Shown: piece after piece, positions 1-8,489 of the stretch
Position numbering within the stretch: the first letter of the stretch is position 1
Layout of the letters: each line of letters starts with the position of its first letter
Assembly: GCA_945786935.1 (NCBI GenBank)
Contig: CALZFY010000005.1
Location: 1-64,000 of the forward strand
Direction: 5' to 3'
DNA from: HGM12587 sp945786935
Lineage (GTDB): Bacteria; Bacillota; Clostridia; Lachnospirales; Lachnospiraceae
DNA length: 64,000 nt
The notes under the pieces: generated by a model
Database searches by the model: none
Told to the model about the DNA's origin: nothing
The model's input: only the letters and a program-made list of their open reading frames with translations
Program-made: the position numbers and the translations under genes

Positions 1-16
1 AGTAACTATGCGGCTT

Positions 17-586
17 TCAGCCACTTTCACGGCTGTGCCATGAATAATCTAGGTTAAATATTTTTCCATCAATGATTTTTCGTGTCTTTGTAAAAAGAAC
101 TTGTCCATTTTCCGGCATCAAATCAACTCCAACCTCTTCCTTTGCCTCCCGGATTGCTCCTAATAAACTATCCTCACCTTTTACAACCGAACCACCTACA
201 CATTCCCACATCAATGGATATGTCGGTCTGTTTGAAGAACGCTGCGAGATAAGGTACTCGCCCTTAGAATTACGAATCCATACATGCACCACCAGATGAT
301 ACCCATCTATCGGTAACTGCTCTCCCCTAACATGATCTTTCCCCAGAAGTTCTCTGTTTTCGTTATACAAATCCCATATTTCTGTATCCGGCACATACTC
401 AACAATATCCCCAAAGTCTGCATTTAAGGTTTTGCAGATTTTGCTAAGAATTGTAAGGCTCACATCTTCATCACGGCGAAGCTTTGTCATTGTGTTAGGA
501 GCAATTTCTGCCTTTTTACGCAACTCTGATTTACTCATTTTTTTATCAACTAATAGTTTCCATAATTTATTGTATGATACTGCCAT
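17..586 (-). pseudogene. HTH (XRE)-Nudix hydrolase, 3'-truncated
   Basis: The protein joins an N-terminal XRE-type helix-turn-helix (about residues 1-65) to a Nudix hydrolase domain. The Nudix box is readable as GGSVVKGED followed by REAKEEVGV, so the metal-binding glutamates are present. Nudix enzymes hydrolyse nucleoside-diphosphate-linked substrates; the substrate here is not known. I chose the ATG at 586 because a GGAG lies 8 nt upstream, rather than the upstream ATG at 625 that overlaps the helicase gene. After DGKIFN the reading frame no longer resembles the family and stops about 11 codons later, so the last third of the Nudix fold is missing. Either a frameshift or an insertion near position 50 explains this, and the window edge prevents a decision. 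It follows the helicase gene on the same strand. Confidence 0.65.
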
Positions 587-618
587 AATAGCATCTCCCA
601 GTCCTTTTCTTATTTTCG

Positions 619-3348
619 TTACCAAACCGACTTATCCAGCAACTCGATAATTTTTTCTTTCTCGCCACTGCCATTAGTCTTAAATCTCAGTAACGGAATT
701 TCATACAGCTCCATAATATGATTTTTCAACAAATCTCTTGAAGCCTGAACGGTATCCTCTTTATGGTATTCATATCCGTCAACTTCAATCGCCAACACAG
801 GCTTTTTACTAATTCTGTTATAAATCAGAAAATCTAAATGTGTTGCTGGATTCATTGCATACTGACATTCCTGCTCATTTAATAGTTCTGGATTCTTAAT
901 CAACATATTCAATGGAAAATGACAAACAACATCCAAGCTTGAATACTTGTTAGCGGAAATAATGTCCTCTATCAATGAATACATTAGATTTTCCGAATCA
1001 TATTCTGATACTTTTTTGTGCTTCTGCAAGTATACCCTTCTTTCCTCAGTATACTGCTTGTAAAGATAATCAAAAATCGAATAAATCTTGCTTTCAGTAA
1101 CCTCAAAATTATTATACTGAATGTAATCAATCAAATCTGTTATATTGTGCTCTTTTGATTGCTCATTTCCAGTTACAACCAACATCAATTTCTTTTTGGC
1201 TCTTGATACAGCAACATTGATTAAATATGGATCATCTGCAAAATCAGATATTTCATCATCCACGGTAGATAAAATAATATTCTCTTTCTCCTTGCCCTGG
1301 AACTTATGCACTGTAGCAGCATCAATATCTGTTATCTCCTTGCTTAATGCTTCTACCTGATTTTTGTACGGTGCAATAATTCCGGTTTCTTCCGGATTTG
1401 AAACATATTTTGGTATAATCTCATTTTTAATAACATCTATCTGGCGCTGACTATAATGGTTACGCTCATAATTTCCCGCTACCGTTTTTACTACTGATAA
1501 AACATCCTCTTCACCCTTATCCGTTGTCATAATAATCAATTCACCACGATAGAATTTCTGGTTACAGAAATTTATTATTTTAGGGTGACACCTATAATGT
1601 TCCCGTAACAATGTTTGTGTTACATTTGGCATAACATCCAAAATGGATTGCAGAAAACTGTTTGTATACTGATATCCTTCACTCACATGAAAACTGTCAA
1701 ATATAGCTTTTGCTTTGGCCTTTATATCATCTGTAACAACATTAGGAAGTTGCTTGGTATCACCCACAATAACAACATTCCTTGCACATGACAATGCCAA
1801 CGCACCAGTTGCAATATCTACCTGTGACGCCTCATCCATGATAAGGTAATCATACACCACATCTGAATTCAGGCTGTTTCTTGATGAAAATGTTGTACTT
1901 AATATAACCGGATACTCAGCCAGAACATCGTATGGATCCTTCCACAGATTATCTTCGCTGAAAATTTTCCTACAGTTGTTTACTTCATATTTTCTTGCCA
2001 GTTTGTCTTTTAGGACAACCATTGACTGACTGCATAAATTCTCAAGCAAATTCTTATTATCACTATTTAAATCCTTTTCAATATCTGCAATCTCCGCAGA
2101 CAACTCCGCCTGCTTTGCATGATAATACATTGCTTGAAAGGTTGTAATTATCTTTGAAATATCCTGCTTATAAAAGCCCCAATCGGTTACTCCATATTTT
2201 AATAAAGCTTTTATCTTAAACCAGAAGCCTATTGCCTTTTTCTCTTCCGAGATCAGCTGGCACTCCTGCCACAGTACCATCCAATGCTTTGAGGATAGTT
2301 TTTTCTTAAACTTTATTCTTTCCGTATTAACATCTGATTCTTCGACATACTGATTAAAATATTCCTGTTCTGTAACCAACTGTGAAAGTTCCTGCCTTAA
2401 ACACGCCAGTTTTTCCTGTTTATCAAAAACACTTTTTAACTGACTGGATTGTTCTGCTATTCCCTTCTGCAAAACACCTGGATCTTCTTCCGTTTTCCAC
2501 GACGAAAAATCGGGATAAGTGGCATCCTGATGCTCTACAAATAATTTCTTATTTTTAGAACTTCCTAATGTTGCGGCAATAAAACCTAAATTATATTTGG
2601 GAGAAGATAATTTTTCATATACATTTTCTGTTGCAGAATTATTATTAGATACGATCTGTACCGTTTTCCCTTGCATTAATATATTGGCAATTATATTCAA
2701 TATCGTTTGTGTCTTTCCCGTTCCTGGAGGTCCCTGTATGACACTAATCTGATTCTCCATGGCATTTTTTACAGCCTTATACTGACTATTATTGCATCCA
2801 AACGGAAAAATCGGAATATATTCATGTCTCATTTTTACAACTTGTAATGAAGATGGATTTAAATATTTAGCTAAGCCTACATCGCTGCCTACAAATGATA
2901 TCTTTTCAAATCTCTTAGCCAATAACTTTTCCCCTGTTTCTTCATTTTTAATCTCACTCAAACCTGCAATTTGCTTGATGTATTCAAATACATCTGCTGA
3001 CTGACTTTGACTAAGACAGGATTCAATAATATGCAATTCACTCCGACGATAGTCTCTTTCACTGCCATCGCCAAAACAAATATGCCAATAAGACTCACAT
3101 CCACTTCTAAATACATATATTGCTTTGATATCAAAGAACTCTCGTCCTTCTCTGCTAATTCGATACATGTTAGGATTCAAAACATCCGGCTCAGTTAACT
3201 TTTCTACATTCGTATATGCATACGGGTATGTTTTCCCATTATTGAATTTCACATCCCATTTCTGCTTATCTCTATTATACACACATGACATTATCTCAGA
3301 GGTCTTTATTTCTCCCTTGATAATGACCATATAATATCTTGTATTCAT
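619..3348 (-). CDS. UPF1/DNA2-like SF1 helicase with C-terminal nuclease-like domain
   Basis: This 909-residue protein has the SF1B helicase motifs: Walker A GPPGTGKT near residue 206, DEAS as Walker B near 505, LREHYRCHP, then TVHKFQGKE and NVAVSRAKK for motifs V and VI. The last ~80 residues contain HLDFLI and AIEVDG, the D...ExD pattern of PD-(D/E)XK-like domains seen at the C-terminus of many AAA_11/AAA_12 helicases (Vsr/MTES_1575-like). The N-terminal ~180 residues are not recognised. Helicase-nuclease proteins of this build often occur in defence islands, but no partner is visible here. It lies outside the proposed element, between its left end and the truncated Nudix gene. Confidence 0.8.
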   Translation of the reverse strand: MNTRYYMVIIKGEIKTSEIMSCVYNRDKQKWDVKFNNGKTYPYAYTNVEKLTEPDVLNPNMYRISREGREFFDIKAIYVFRSGCESYWHICFGDGSERDYRRSELHIIESCLSQSQSADVFEYIKQIAGLSEIKNEETGEKLLAKRFEKISFVGSDVGLAKYLNPSSLQVVKMRHEYIPIFPFGCNNSQYKAVKNAMENQISVIQGPPGTGKTQTILNIIANILMQGKTVQIVSNNNSATENVYEKLSSPKYNLGFIAATLGSSKNKKLFVEHQDATYPDFSSWKTEEDPGVLQKGIAEQSSQLKSVFDKQEKLACLRQELSQLVTEQEYFNQYVEESDVNTERIKFKKKLSSKHWMVLWQECQLISEEKKAIGFWFKIKALLKYGVTDWGFYKQDISKIITTFQAMYYHAKQAELSAEIADIEKDLNSDNKNLLENLCSQSMVVLKDKLARKYEVNNCRKIFSEDNLWKDPYDVLAEYPVILSTTFSSRNSLNSDVVYDYLIMDEASQVDIATGALALSCARNVVIVGDTKQLPNVVTDDIKAKAKAIFDSFHVSEGYQYTNSFLQSILDVMPNVTQTLLREHYRCHPKIINFCNQKFYRGELIIMTTDKGEEDVLSVVKTVAGNYERNHYSQRQIDVIKNEIIPKYVSNPEETGIIAPYKNQVEALSKEITDIDAATVHKFQGKEKENIILSTVDDEISDFADDPYLINVAVSRAKKKLMLVVTGNEQSKEHNITDLIDYIQYNNFEVTESKIYSIFDYLYKQYTEERRVYLQKHKKVSEYDSENLMYSLIEDIISANKYSSLDVVCHFPLNMLIKNPELLNEQECQYAMNPATHLDFLIYNRISKKPVLAIEVDGYEYHKEDTVQASRDLLKNHIMELYEIPLLRFKTNGSGEKEKIIELLDKSVW

Positions 3349-3712
3349 CTATTCCTCACTACTTCTTATCCGCGAAACAATTTTCTTCTATGCTAGAATT
3401 TCTATAATCAAATACTATAATCTTCCTTGTTGACTTTTCTACTGGTTGATTCACATTTAATATTTAATCATCCTATTTTTCTCCATCCGCTTCCATAATT
3501 TTTTCTATATGTCTTATCCTCGATAATATCAAGAAATTATCACTCTATCAATAAACAGTCGTCAATTCTTGCGATTGTTTCTCAATTTAAGACATCAAAA
3601 CAGCATCAGGAAAAGTAATCCCAATGTCTCAAAAATAAACTTTCTATGAAATAAAATGATTTAAAACGGAAGAGTTTCAGTTAGAAGCAATTTAGTAGCA
3701 GAGCAAAAGAAA
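3349..3712. other. Non-coding spacer, 364 bp
   Basis: AT-rich stretch upstream of the leftward helicase gene. It should hold the helicase promoter, but I could not pick a convincing -35/-10 pair. I see no RNA gene and no repeat in it. Confidence 0.5.
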
Positions 3713-3751
3713 AAGTCCGGGAACGCCCTGTTTATAAGGCTTCCCAGACTT
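3713..3751 (-). terminator. Rho-independent terminator, probably the original guaA terminator
   Basis: The arms AAGTCCGGGAACGCC and GGCTTCCCAGACTT pair (with two bulged positions) around a short loop. On the minus strand the stem is followed by a T-rich run (TTTTTCTTTT). It ends 9 bp outside the left copy of the 12-bp repeat. Rejoining the two repeats would place it about 10 bp after the guaA stop codon, so it is most simply the native guaA terminator displaced by the insertion. Confidence 0.7.
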
Positions 3752-3759
3752 GTGGCTAC

Positions 3760-3771
3760 TATTCAAACTCA
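3760..3771. repeat. Left attachment core repeat (attL-like)
   Basis: TATTCAAACTCA matches 31490-31501 exactly and in the same orientation. The flanking bases differ from those at the right end. This is the copy of the guaA 3' end expected at the far end of an inserted element. Confidence 0.7.
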
Positions 3772-3874
3772 TTATGCCCCGGGTTGCGCTTAACTTATTT
3801 TGTTTAAGTTTTAGTCTTATATGGGGCATATTTATATATCAATTACACTATTTATTTTGACCTACTGAATGGAC

Positions 3875-3892
3875 GTTGCCAAACTGTTGCCA
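3875..3892. repeat. Arm-type integrase site, left end
   Basis: Two GTTGCCA units 11 bp apart. The 18-bp stretch agrees with 31413-31430 at 16 positions. Identical spacing at both ends of the element suggests the binding site of the integrase N-terminal domain. Confidence 0.5.
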
Positions 3893-3929
3893 CATGGATA
3901 TTATACCCCTTGGATATATTCTTTGCAAC

Positions 3930-5117
3930 CTAAACTAATGAGTATTTCTTATAATCCGGGTCATAATACCACTTATCCTTCATCCTATAAAGGGCATCCC
4001 AATTTCGAGACTCTATATCTTCTACCTTTATACAATAAATTGGTCGATTAAGTTCTGAAAAGTAATTAAGCTCATATTTACACCAAATTGAGTTTCTGGA
4101 ATTAGGTGAATCCACAAAAATAATCGCATCTGATTGTTCCAACCTCGCTTCTATTACTTTCAATGTGGCATTGCACACTAATTTTCTTTTTAAATAGTCT
4201 GCATCATTTATCCAATCGCAAAATACATTTTTAGATTTTTTATTTTCAAATAATATGAGCTCTTGCACATATCTACTATCCATACTACTATGAGAAATAA
4301 AATAATCATATCGTTTAATTTTCTGCTCTTTTGAATTCATTATTCTGTATTCTAACTCATTTGGATTTTGTGGAATTTCATATTTCTCATTTGGATATAC
4401 ATTCTTTAAATATTGTTTTCTTTTTTTATTTTTTGTATGCACCTGCATATATTTTTGCCTACGTGCTCTTGGTTGATAATTAAAACTTTGCAAATGGTAA
4501 AATGCAATCCAACGTAATTGCTTATTTAATTCTGTATCATTCACTTTAAAAAAGAAATTAATAACCTTGTCATTATAATATTTTTTTAATTCCGCCATAA
4601 TATACATTTTGTCTTTTTGAGAAGTGCTCTTTCTTTCATAAAGACCAATAAGAACATCAATATACTTCGGAGTCATTTGTTGGGTTTTTAATTTAGCATT
4701 ATTTATTTTATTATCAATTCTCTCTATCTTGCTCTTTCTATGATTCCATAGCTTTTCTGCATTTTTCTGTTGTCTGGCTTCATTAAAGTTGATAAAATAC
4801 TGCTTTCTAAAATTTGGATTCATTATTTTTTTATATTGTGAAACAGTTATAAATAATTTTTCTGGTTTCAACATACAATAACGCTTTTTCCCGAACCTTT
4901 TTTTCAAATATCGATCTTTAATTTCATAGTAATTATACTTATAGATCACCGACATCCACTCATGAGGATAATATTTTCTCATAAGTGAAATTATATCTTT
5001 TTCCGTATATTCTTGTGGTAATATCATTGAAATTTCTTTTAGTTGCTTATTCCACATTTCTAAAATATCTCTTATTTCGTGGTCATATATATGTTTCGTA
5101 ACTCCAGGCAAGTTCAT
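3930..5117 (-). CDS. TIR-domain protein with an unrecognised N-terminal region
   Basis: The protein has 395 residues. The C-terminal ~125 residues form a TIR domain, starting at YDYFISHSSMD (about residue 271). The likely catalytic glutamate is E349 in SIWCKYEL, in the W-x-x-x-E context typical of NAD-cleaving TIR enzymes. The first ~265 residues are very basic, rich in Lys, Tyr and Asn, with no motif I recognise and no membrane segment. The ATG at 5117 directly follows a run of six Gs, an unusually tight ribosome site. It is the last of four closely spaced leftward genes, three of which encode TIR proteins. A defence effector that acts on NAD is the natural inference; the trigger is unknown. 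Confidence 0.7.
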   Translation of the reverse strand: MNLPGVTKHIYDHEIRDILEMWNKQLKEISMILPQEYTEKDIISLMRKYYPHEWMSVIYKYNYYEIKDRYLKKRFGKKRYCMLKPEKLFITVSQYKKIMNPNFRKQYFINFNEARQQKNAEKLWNHRKSKIERIDNKINNAKLKTQQMTPKYIDVLIGLYERKSTSQKDKMYIMAELKKYYNDKVINFFFKVNDTELNKQLRWIAFYHLQSFNYQPRARRQKYMQVHTKNKKRKQYLKNVYPNEKYEIPQNPNELEYRIMNSKEQKIKRYDYFISHSSMDSRYVQELILFENKKSKNVFCDWINDADYLKRKLVCNATLKVIEARLEQSDAIIFVDSPNSRNSIWCKYELNYFSELNRPIYCIKVEDIESRNWDALYRMKDKWYYDPDYKKYSLV

Positions 5118-5129
5118 CCCCCCATTTTA

Positions 5130-5609
5130 CTATTCATCTTCTTCCAATAAGCATGTTAAATCCTCTACTTTAGCCATATCTGCTAATAATCTACTATAAC
5201 AAATAAGGTCTGCTTGTAGTTGTTTTAACTCTGTTCTGAACTGAATACATTCATTTTCATTTGAAAATTCTCCACTTAATTTCTTTTTATGCCATTTTGC
5301 TGTAAACGGTCTAATTATTTGGTTCAATACTATTACTGCGATTTTTGTAAAATTCTCTGCATTACGCCCTTTAGATTTTAATATATCCCTTGTAATCGGG
5401 AACAACTGATAAACACTATTTAATGCCGTTTCTTCATCACCGGTTGCATCATCTAATGGCTGAGTTGTAATACGAGTTATCAATTCTACATACATATCCC
5501 ATGCAGCTGTTTGATCATCCTCTGTTGGTCCAAATTCAACTTCAGCAAAACCAACTTTCAATTTAATACTATTTAATCCCCATTTTCTAAATAATTCTTT
5601 AAATGTCAT
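5130..5609 (-). CDS. Unrecognised small acidic protein in the TIR cluster
   Basis: This 159-residue protein resembles nothing I can name. It has no signal peptide, membrane segment or obvious catalytic motif. The C-terminal half looks helical and may form a coiled coil (residues 110-150, rich in Leu, Gln and Glu). It starts with a good AAGGAG site and is spaced 12 bp before the next TIR gene and 21 bp after the ThsB-like gene. The invariable spacing suggests co-expression with the TIR proteins, for example as an adaptor, sensor or regulator, but this is inference from position alone. Confidence 0.55.
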   Translation of the reverse strand: MTFKELFRKWGLNSIKLKVGFAEVEFGPTEDDQTAAWDMYVELITRITTQPLDDATGDEETALNSVYQLFPITRDILKSKGRNAENFTKIAVIVLNQIIRPFTAKWHKKKLSGEFSNENECIQFRTELKQLQADLICYSRLLADMAKVEDLTCLLEEDE

Positions 5610-5630
5610 ATTAATGCTCCTTATATATAA

Positions 5631-6113
5631 TCAAATATGCGAATTACGCTGTCTTAATGGTCTCGTTAAATTTGGCGCGTGATATCGTTTCAAGTACACT
5701 CTTTCTATAGCATCTTCCAATTCTTTTGCAGATTTGGGCATAGTAATAATTTCACTATTATCTGGATTATCTAATATTCTTTGAGGTATATTATGTTGCT
5801 TATTCGGAATAAGTATTCCTAAAATACCATTGCGTTCATTTCCGGCAGACTTCCTTAAACTACAATAAATTTCCCAATCAACCCACCATCTACCTCCTGT
5901 TTCTGCACCAATCAAAACAATTGTAACAGAAGACAATCGCAATTGCGGCCTTATATAATTATTCTTTATTGTATCATCTGACAAATAACTTAAATCTTTA
6001 TTTTCCAAAGAACGATCTGAAAACACCATCTTATCATTACCAAATTTTCTTCTAAACTCATCAACCACATCTTGATCTAATCGGTGCGAATAACTTACAA
6101 ATACATTTCTCAT
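5631..6113 (-). CDS. ThsB-like TIR protein (MTH538/DUF1863 type)
   Basis: The 160-residue protein opens with VFVSYSHRLDQD and contains FSDRS, a YIRPQLRLSS segment, TIVLIGAET and WWVDWEIYCSL, followed by GILGILIP. This is the pattern of the compact MTH538-like TIR family to which Thoeris ThsB belongs. The candidate catalytic glutamate is E81 in VDWEI. Thoeris ThsB makes a cyclic-ADP-ribose-type signal that activates ThsA. I chose the ATG at 6113 because AGGAGG sits 6 nt upstream; the ATG at 6119 would abut it. No SIR2-SLOG or Macro-TM ThsA gene is present nearby, so this is not a canonical Thoeris pair. Confidence 0.75.
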   Translation of the reverse strand: MRNVFVSYSHRLDQDVVDEFRRKFGNDKMVFSDRSLENKDLSYLSDDTIKNNYIRPQLRLSSVTIVLIGAETGGRWWVDWEIYCSLRKSAGNERNGILGILIPNKQHNIPQRILDNPDNSEIITMPKSAKELEDAIERVYLKRYHAPNLTRPLRQRNSHI

Positions 6114-6167
6114 ATGCATCCTCCTAATATAAAATATAGAATTATAACAGCTATAGCCTATACAAGT

Positions 6168-6941
6168 CTATTCATCCAAAATCAATTCAGCAATCTCATC
6201 AGCGATTTCATCAACCGTATTAATAGCGGTATTACGGGCTAACTTATCAGCTAAAGATGGACTAAATTCTATCACCTCTTTTTTTGTAATATTGTGCCAT
6301 ATCGGAAGTATGATTTGCTCACCTGAGACAGCCTTTGTAATTATTCCATCTAGCTCATAATTTGTCCAACCTTTTTTTATAAAAGATTTTGAAATAACTA
6401 CTATTCCAAATTTACTATTAGCCAAACCTTTATCAATTTTTCTTCGTAAACTATCTCCAATTTTCATCTCAAACTCGTCATACCAAACTTTGACACCTTT
6501 ATCTCTCAATGCAGTTGCTAACGGGCGTACTACCTCGTCTTTATCTTCAGAAGCATGCGAAATAAAAACATCATATTCTGGTGTTGTGTCTACATCAAAA
6601 TCTATACCAAGGCCTCGATTATGTATCAACGAAGGTACTGTATTTAGAGGTAATTGTCTAATTTCTGGCAATGCTTCTGGTAAAACTCTCACAGAACTTC
6701 TAACATTACCTCGCATTCCACGCAAGTCAATTGCCACATGCCAATGTCCTGAATGTGTCGTTTGGAGACGTACAGGAGATTTTTTTGCTAAGCCACCAAT
6801 GTAACGATATTGTCTTCCATTTCTATAGTTGTTAAAATTTGACGAATCCATTAACTGAACATTTGCTGCATTTCCTTGTAATATAATTTCTACTATTCTT
6901 CCTTTACCAAGATTTCCTAAATCATAATGCGTAAAGTTCAT
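6168..6941 (-). CDS. DUF1883-TIR protein
   Basis: The N-terminal ~90 residues match the DUF1883 pattern: NFTHYDLG at the start, then AANVQLMDSSNF, GRQYRYIGG, GHWHVAIDL and RSSVRVLP. A TIR domain follows from about residue 122 (YDVFISHASEDKD, VWYDEFEMKIGDSLR), with catalytic-type glutamate E196 in WTNYEL. The combination of DUF1883 with TIR is known in bacterial genomes, but its function is not established to my knowledge. The ATG at 6941 has GAGGGTG upstream and is preferred over the GTG at 6950. It is the first of the three TIR genes in the leftward cluster, starting 19 bp after the preceding gene ends. Confidence 0.75.
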   Translation of the reverse strand: MNFTHYDLGNLGKGRIVEIILQGNAANVQLMDSSNFNNYRNGRQYRYIGGLAKKSPVRLQTTHSGHWHVAIDLRGMRGNVRSSVRVLPEALPEIRQLPLNTVPSLIHNRGLGIDFDVDTTPEYDVFISHASEDKDEVVRPLATALRDKGVKVWYDEFEMKIGDSLRRKIDKGLANSKFGIVVISKSFIKKGWTNYELDGIITKAVSGEQIILPIWHNITKKEVIEFSPSLADKLARNTAINTVDEIADEIAELILDE

Positions 6942-6960
6942 GTTTATCACCCTCTTTCTT

Positions 6961-7638
6961 TTATCCTGTAATAATAGATAAAATTTTCTGTACTTCCTCC
7001 GACTGTATCAACATCCGCATTTTCTCATTACCATCTTCAACCTTTGGCTTTCCACACCTAAGACTATCCGGATGTACAGATACACAACAATCTTTATACC
7101 AGCATTCACCCATAAGCAGACCTTTAACAGACCACTTCTCATTTTGTGTAAATTCGCCTACCAGTGATTTCATCACCCGCTCTGTAGAGTATCTCTTGAA
7201 TCCAGACAAATACTGCATTGTCGTCTGATTCTTGATCTTTGACAAATCTATTCTGTGATCTTCTATTGCTGCAAGAATATCTTCGCGCATTTTTATCTTA
7301 TCCGTCTTACCGGTTCCAGTCCAAGACACCAACTTATCAAATGCCAATATAAAGTATTCAAAACAAATCATATCAAGAATAATAATCTTTGCTTCTGACT
7401 TTTCCACTAATTGTTTCAACTGGCGATACTTATTTCGAATATCCTGATTATCCGGCACATAATCAAATGCTATGTAATATTCATCTTCTTCCTTTGCATT
7501 CAATGATGTCAAGGAATACAAGATGCCTTGGTTACTCTCTTTACTTTCAACTACAAGTGCATTATCAAAGAAAAGCTGATTGACTAACTTCCAGAAGTGG
7601 AGTCCAGCACCTGTGTCCTCTGTCCATAAATACTTCAT
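6961..7638 (-). CDS. Unrecognised protein, possible TOPRIM-like fold
   Basis: The 225-residue protein has no clear family. Its N-terminal half shows an acidic arrangement that could be TOPRIM-like: E7 in LWTEDTG, D59 and D63 in FDYVPDN, and D89/E94 in IIILDMICFE, each after a hydrophobic strand. The C-terminal part has four cysteines and a histidine close together (CWYKDCC, then SVHPDSLRCG), possibly a metal site. It begins one base after the stop of the small ATPase gene, with GAGGAG upstream. A P-loop ATPase beside a TOPRIM nuclease recalls OLD/Gabija-type pairs, but the ATPase here is far too small for that family, so the parallel is weak. Confidence 0.5.
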   Translation of the reverse strand: MKYLWTEDTGAGLHFWKLVNQLFFDNALVVESKESNQGILYSLTSLNAKEEDEYYIAFDYVPDNQDIRNKYRQLKQLVEKSEAKIIILDMICFEYFILAFDKLVSWTGTGKTDKIKMREDILAAIEDHRIDLSKIKNQTTMQYLSGFKRYSTERVMKSLVGEFTQNEKWSVKGLLMGECWYKDCCVSVHPDSLRCGKPKVEDGNEKMRMLIQSEEVQKILSIITG

Positions 7639-7639
7639 A

Positions 7640-8041
7640 TCACAACTCCTCTTCTAAAGTAATCATATTACTCTCAAACTTCATTACCTTAAAACTCTTA
7701 TCTGAGACGTTCAGTCCATCGCAATTTCTTAGGAATAACATATACTGATTCGAAAATTCAAAATTGATGAATCGCCTTACCTCGTCATCCATCAAAATAT
7801 CAGCATTATCAATAACAACAAAATTGTTTCTGCACTGCTTCAATTTCTCTAGTACATCCTCAGATTTATAATTAAATAGTTTAATTGCATTATATTCTTC
7901 GGTTTGCTTCAAGTCCTCCAACATGTCATAAAGTACCGTCTTTCCAGTACCACTATCTCCGCCAACAAGAGTAATACGATCATCGAACACCAAATCATAT
8001 GAAAAAGGATCTGCTTGAAATGCTATTTTATTATAAATCAT
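7640..8041 (-). CDS. Small P-loop ATPase
   Basis: This 133-residue protein has Walker A GGDSGTGKT at residues 27-35 and a Walker B-like VVIDNADIL near 75-83. There is little beyond a single RecA-like half. I chose the ATG at 8041 (AGGAG upstream, start overlapping the end of the DUF4869-like gene by 11 bp) over the upstream in-frame start at 8092. It forms a tight trio with the flanking genes. Its build, a single small P-loop with a D-N-x-(D/E) Walker B, resembles that of BrxF from type 3 BREX, whose copy in this element has lost its P-loop; any link is speculative. Confidence 0.65.
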   Translation of the reverse strand: MIYNKIAFQADPFSYDLVFDDRITLVGGDSGTGKTVLYDMLEDLKQTEEYNAIKLFNYKSEDVLEKLKQCRNNFVVIDNADILMDDEVRRFINFEFSNQYMLFLRNCDGLNVSDKSFKVMKFESNMITLEEEL

Positions 8042-8483
8042 TCGCCTCTCTCCTTTCATATTCCTTACTCCACCACGCATTGTATCCAGCACTTCCTGTC
8101 ACAACATCCGTATCATTAAATCTAATAATTGCATCATCCGGAATATCTGCAAGAGATGGTCGTGACATATAAATCTTTATATTATCCATGGCAAATATCA
8201 CCTTAAGCACATTCGGTCCACATTCCTCTACGCACACCACTTTTTCCGGATGCTTTACTATATTGAGCAATGTCTTACATCCAGAAGAAAGATTACGGAT
8301 AGTTCCCAATCCATACTTGGTTTCTATATGCTTGTCTGGTGTCAATTTTGCATCATCGATTTGCTTAATTAATGCTACTTCATTATCAGACATTTCTTCA
8401 TTACTTGTATTTAAGTTAAAGAATAAGTCGTTCTTGATAATCCAATCCTTTGAATCTATTTTTTCTGTGTATATATCAATCAT
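8031..8483 (-). CDS. DUF4869-like protein
   Basis: The 150-residue protein resembles DUF4869 proteins of Clostridia in its pattern: IDIYTEKI at the start, FFNLNT, a GLGTIRNLSSGCKT segment, and VVCVEECGPNVLKVIFAM. The family has no known function. The gene has a GGAG nine bases before ATG 8483 and overlaps the downstream ATPase start, so the two are probably translationally coupled. The assignment is by remembered pattern and should be tested with a profile search. Confidence 0.5.
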   Translation of the reverse strand: MIDIYTEKIDSKDWIIKNDLFFNLNTSNEEMSDNEVALIKQIDDAKLTPDKHIETKYGLGTIRNLSSGCKTLLNIVKHPEKVVCVEECGPNVLKVIFAMDNIKIYMSRPSLADIPDDAIIRFNDTDVVTGSAGYNAWWSKEYERREANDL

Positions 8484-8489
8484 TCGGTG

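Noticed and set aside
3760..3771. tRNA gene as the integration site
   Set aside because: No tRNA structure is seen near either end; the right core repeat is the coding end of guaA.
5631..6941. Canonical Thoeris system
   Set aside because: A ThsB-like TIR is present, but no ThsA (SIR2-SLOG or Macro-TM) gene is found in the cluster, so the name would mislead.
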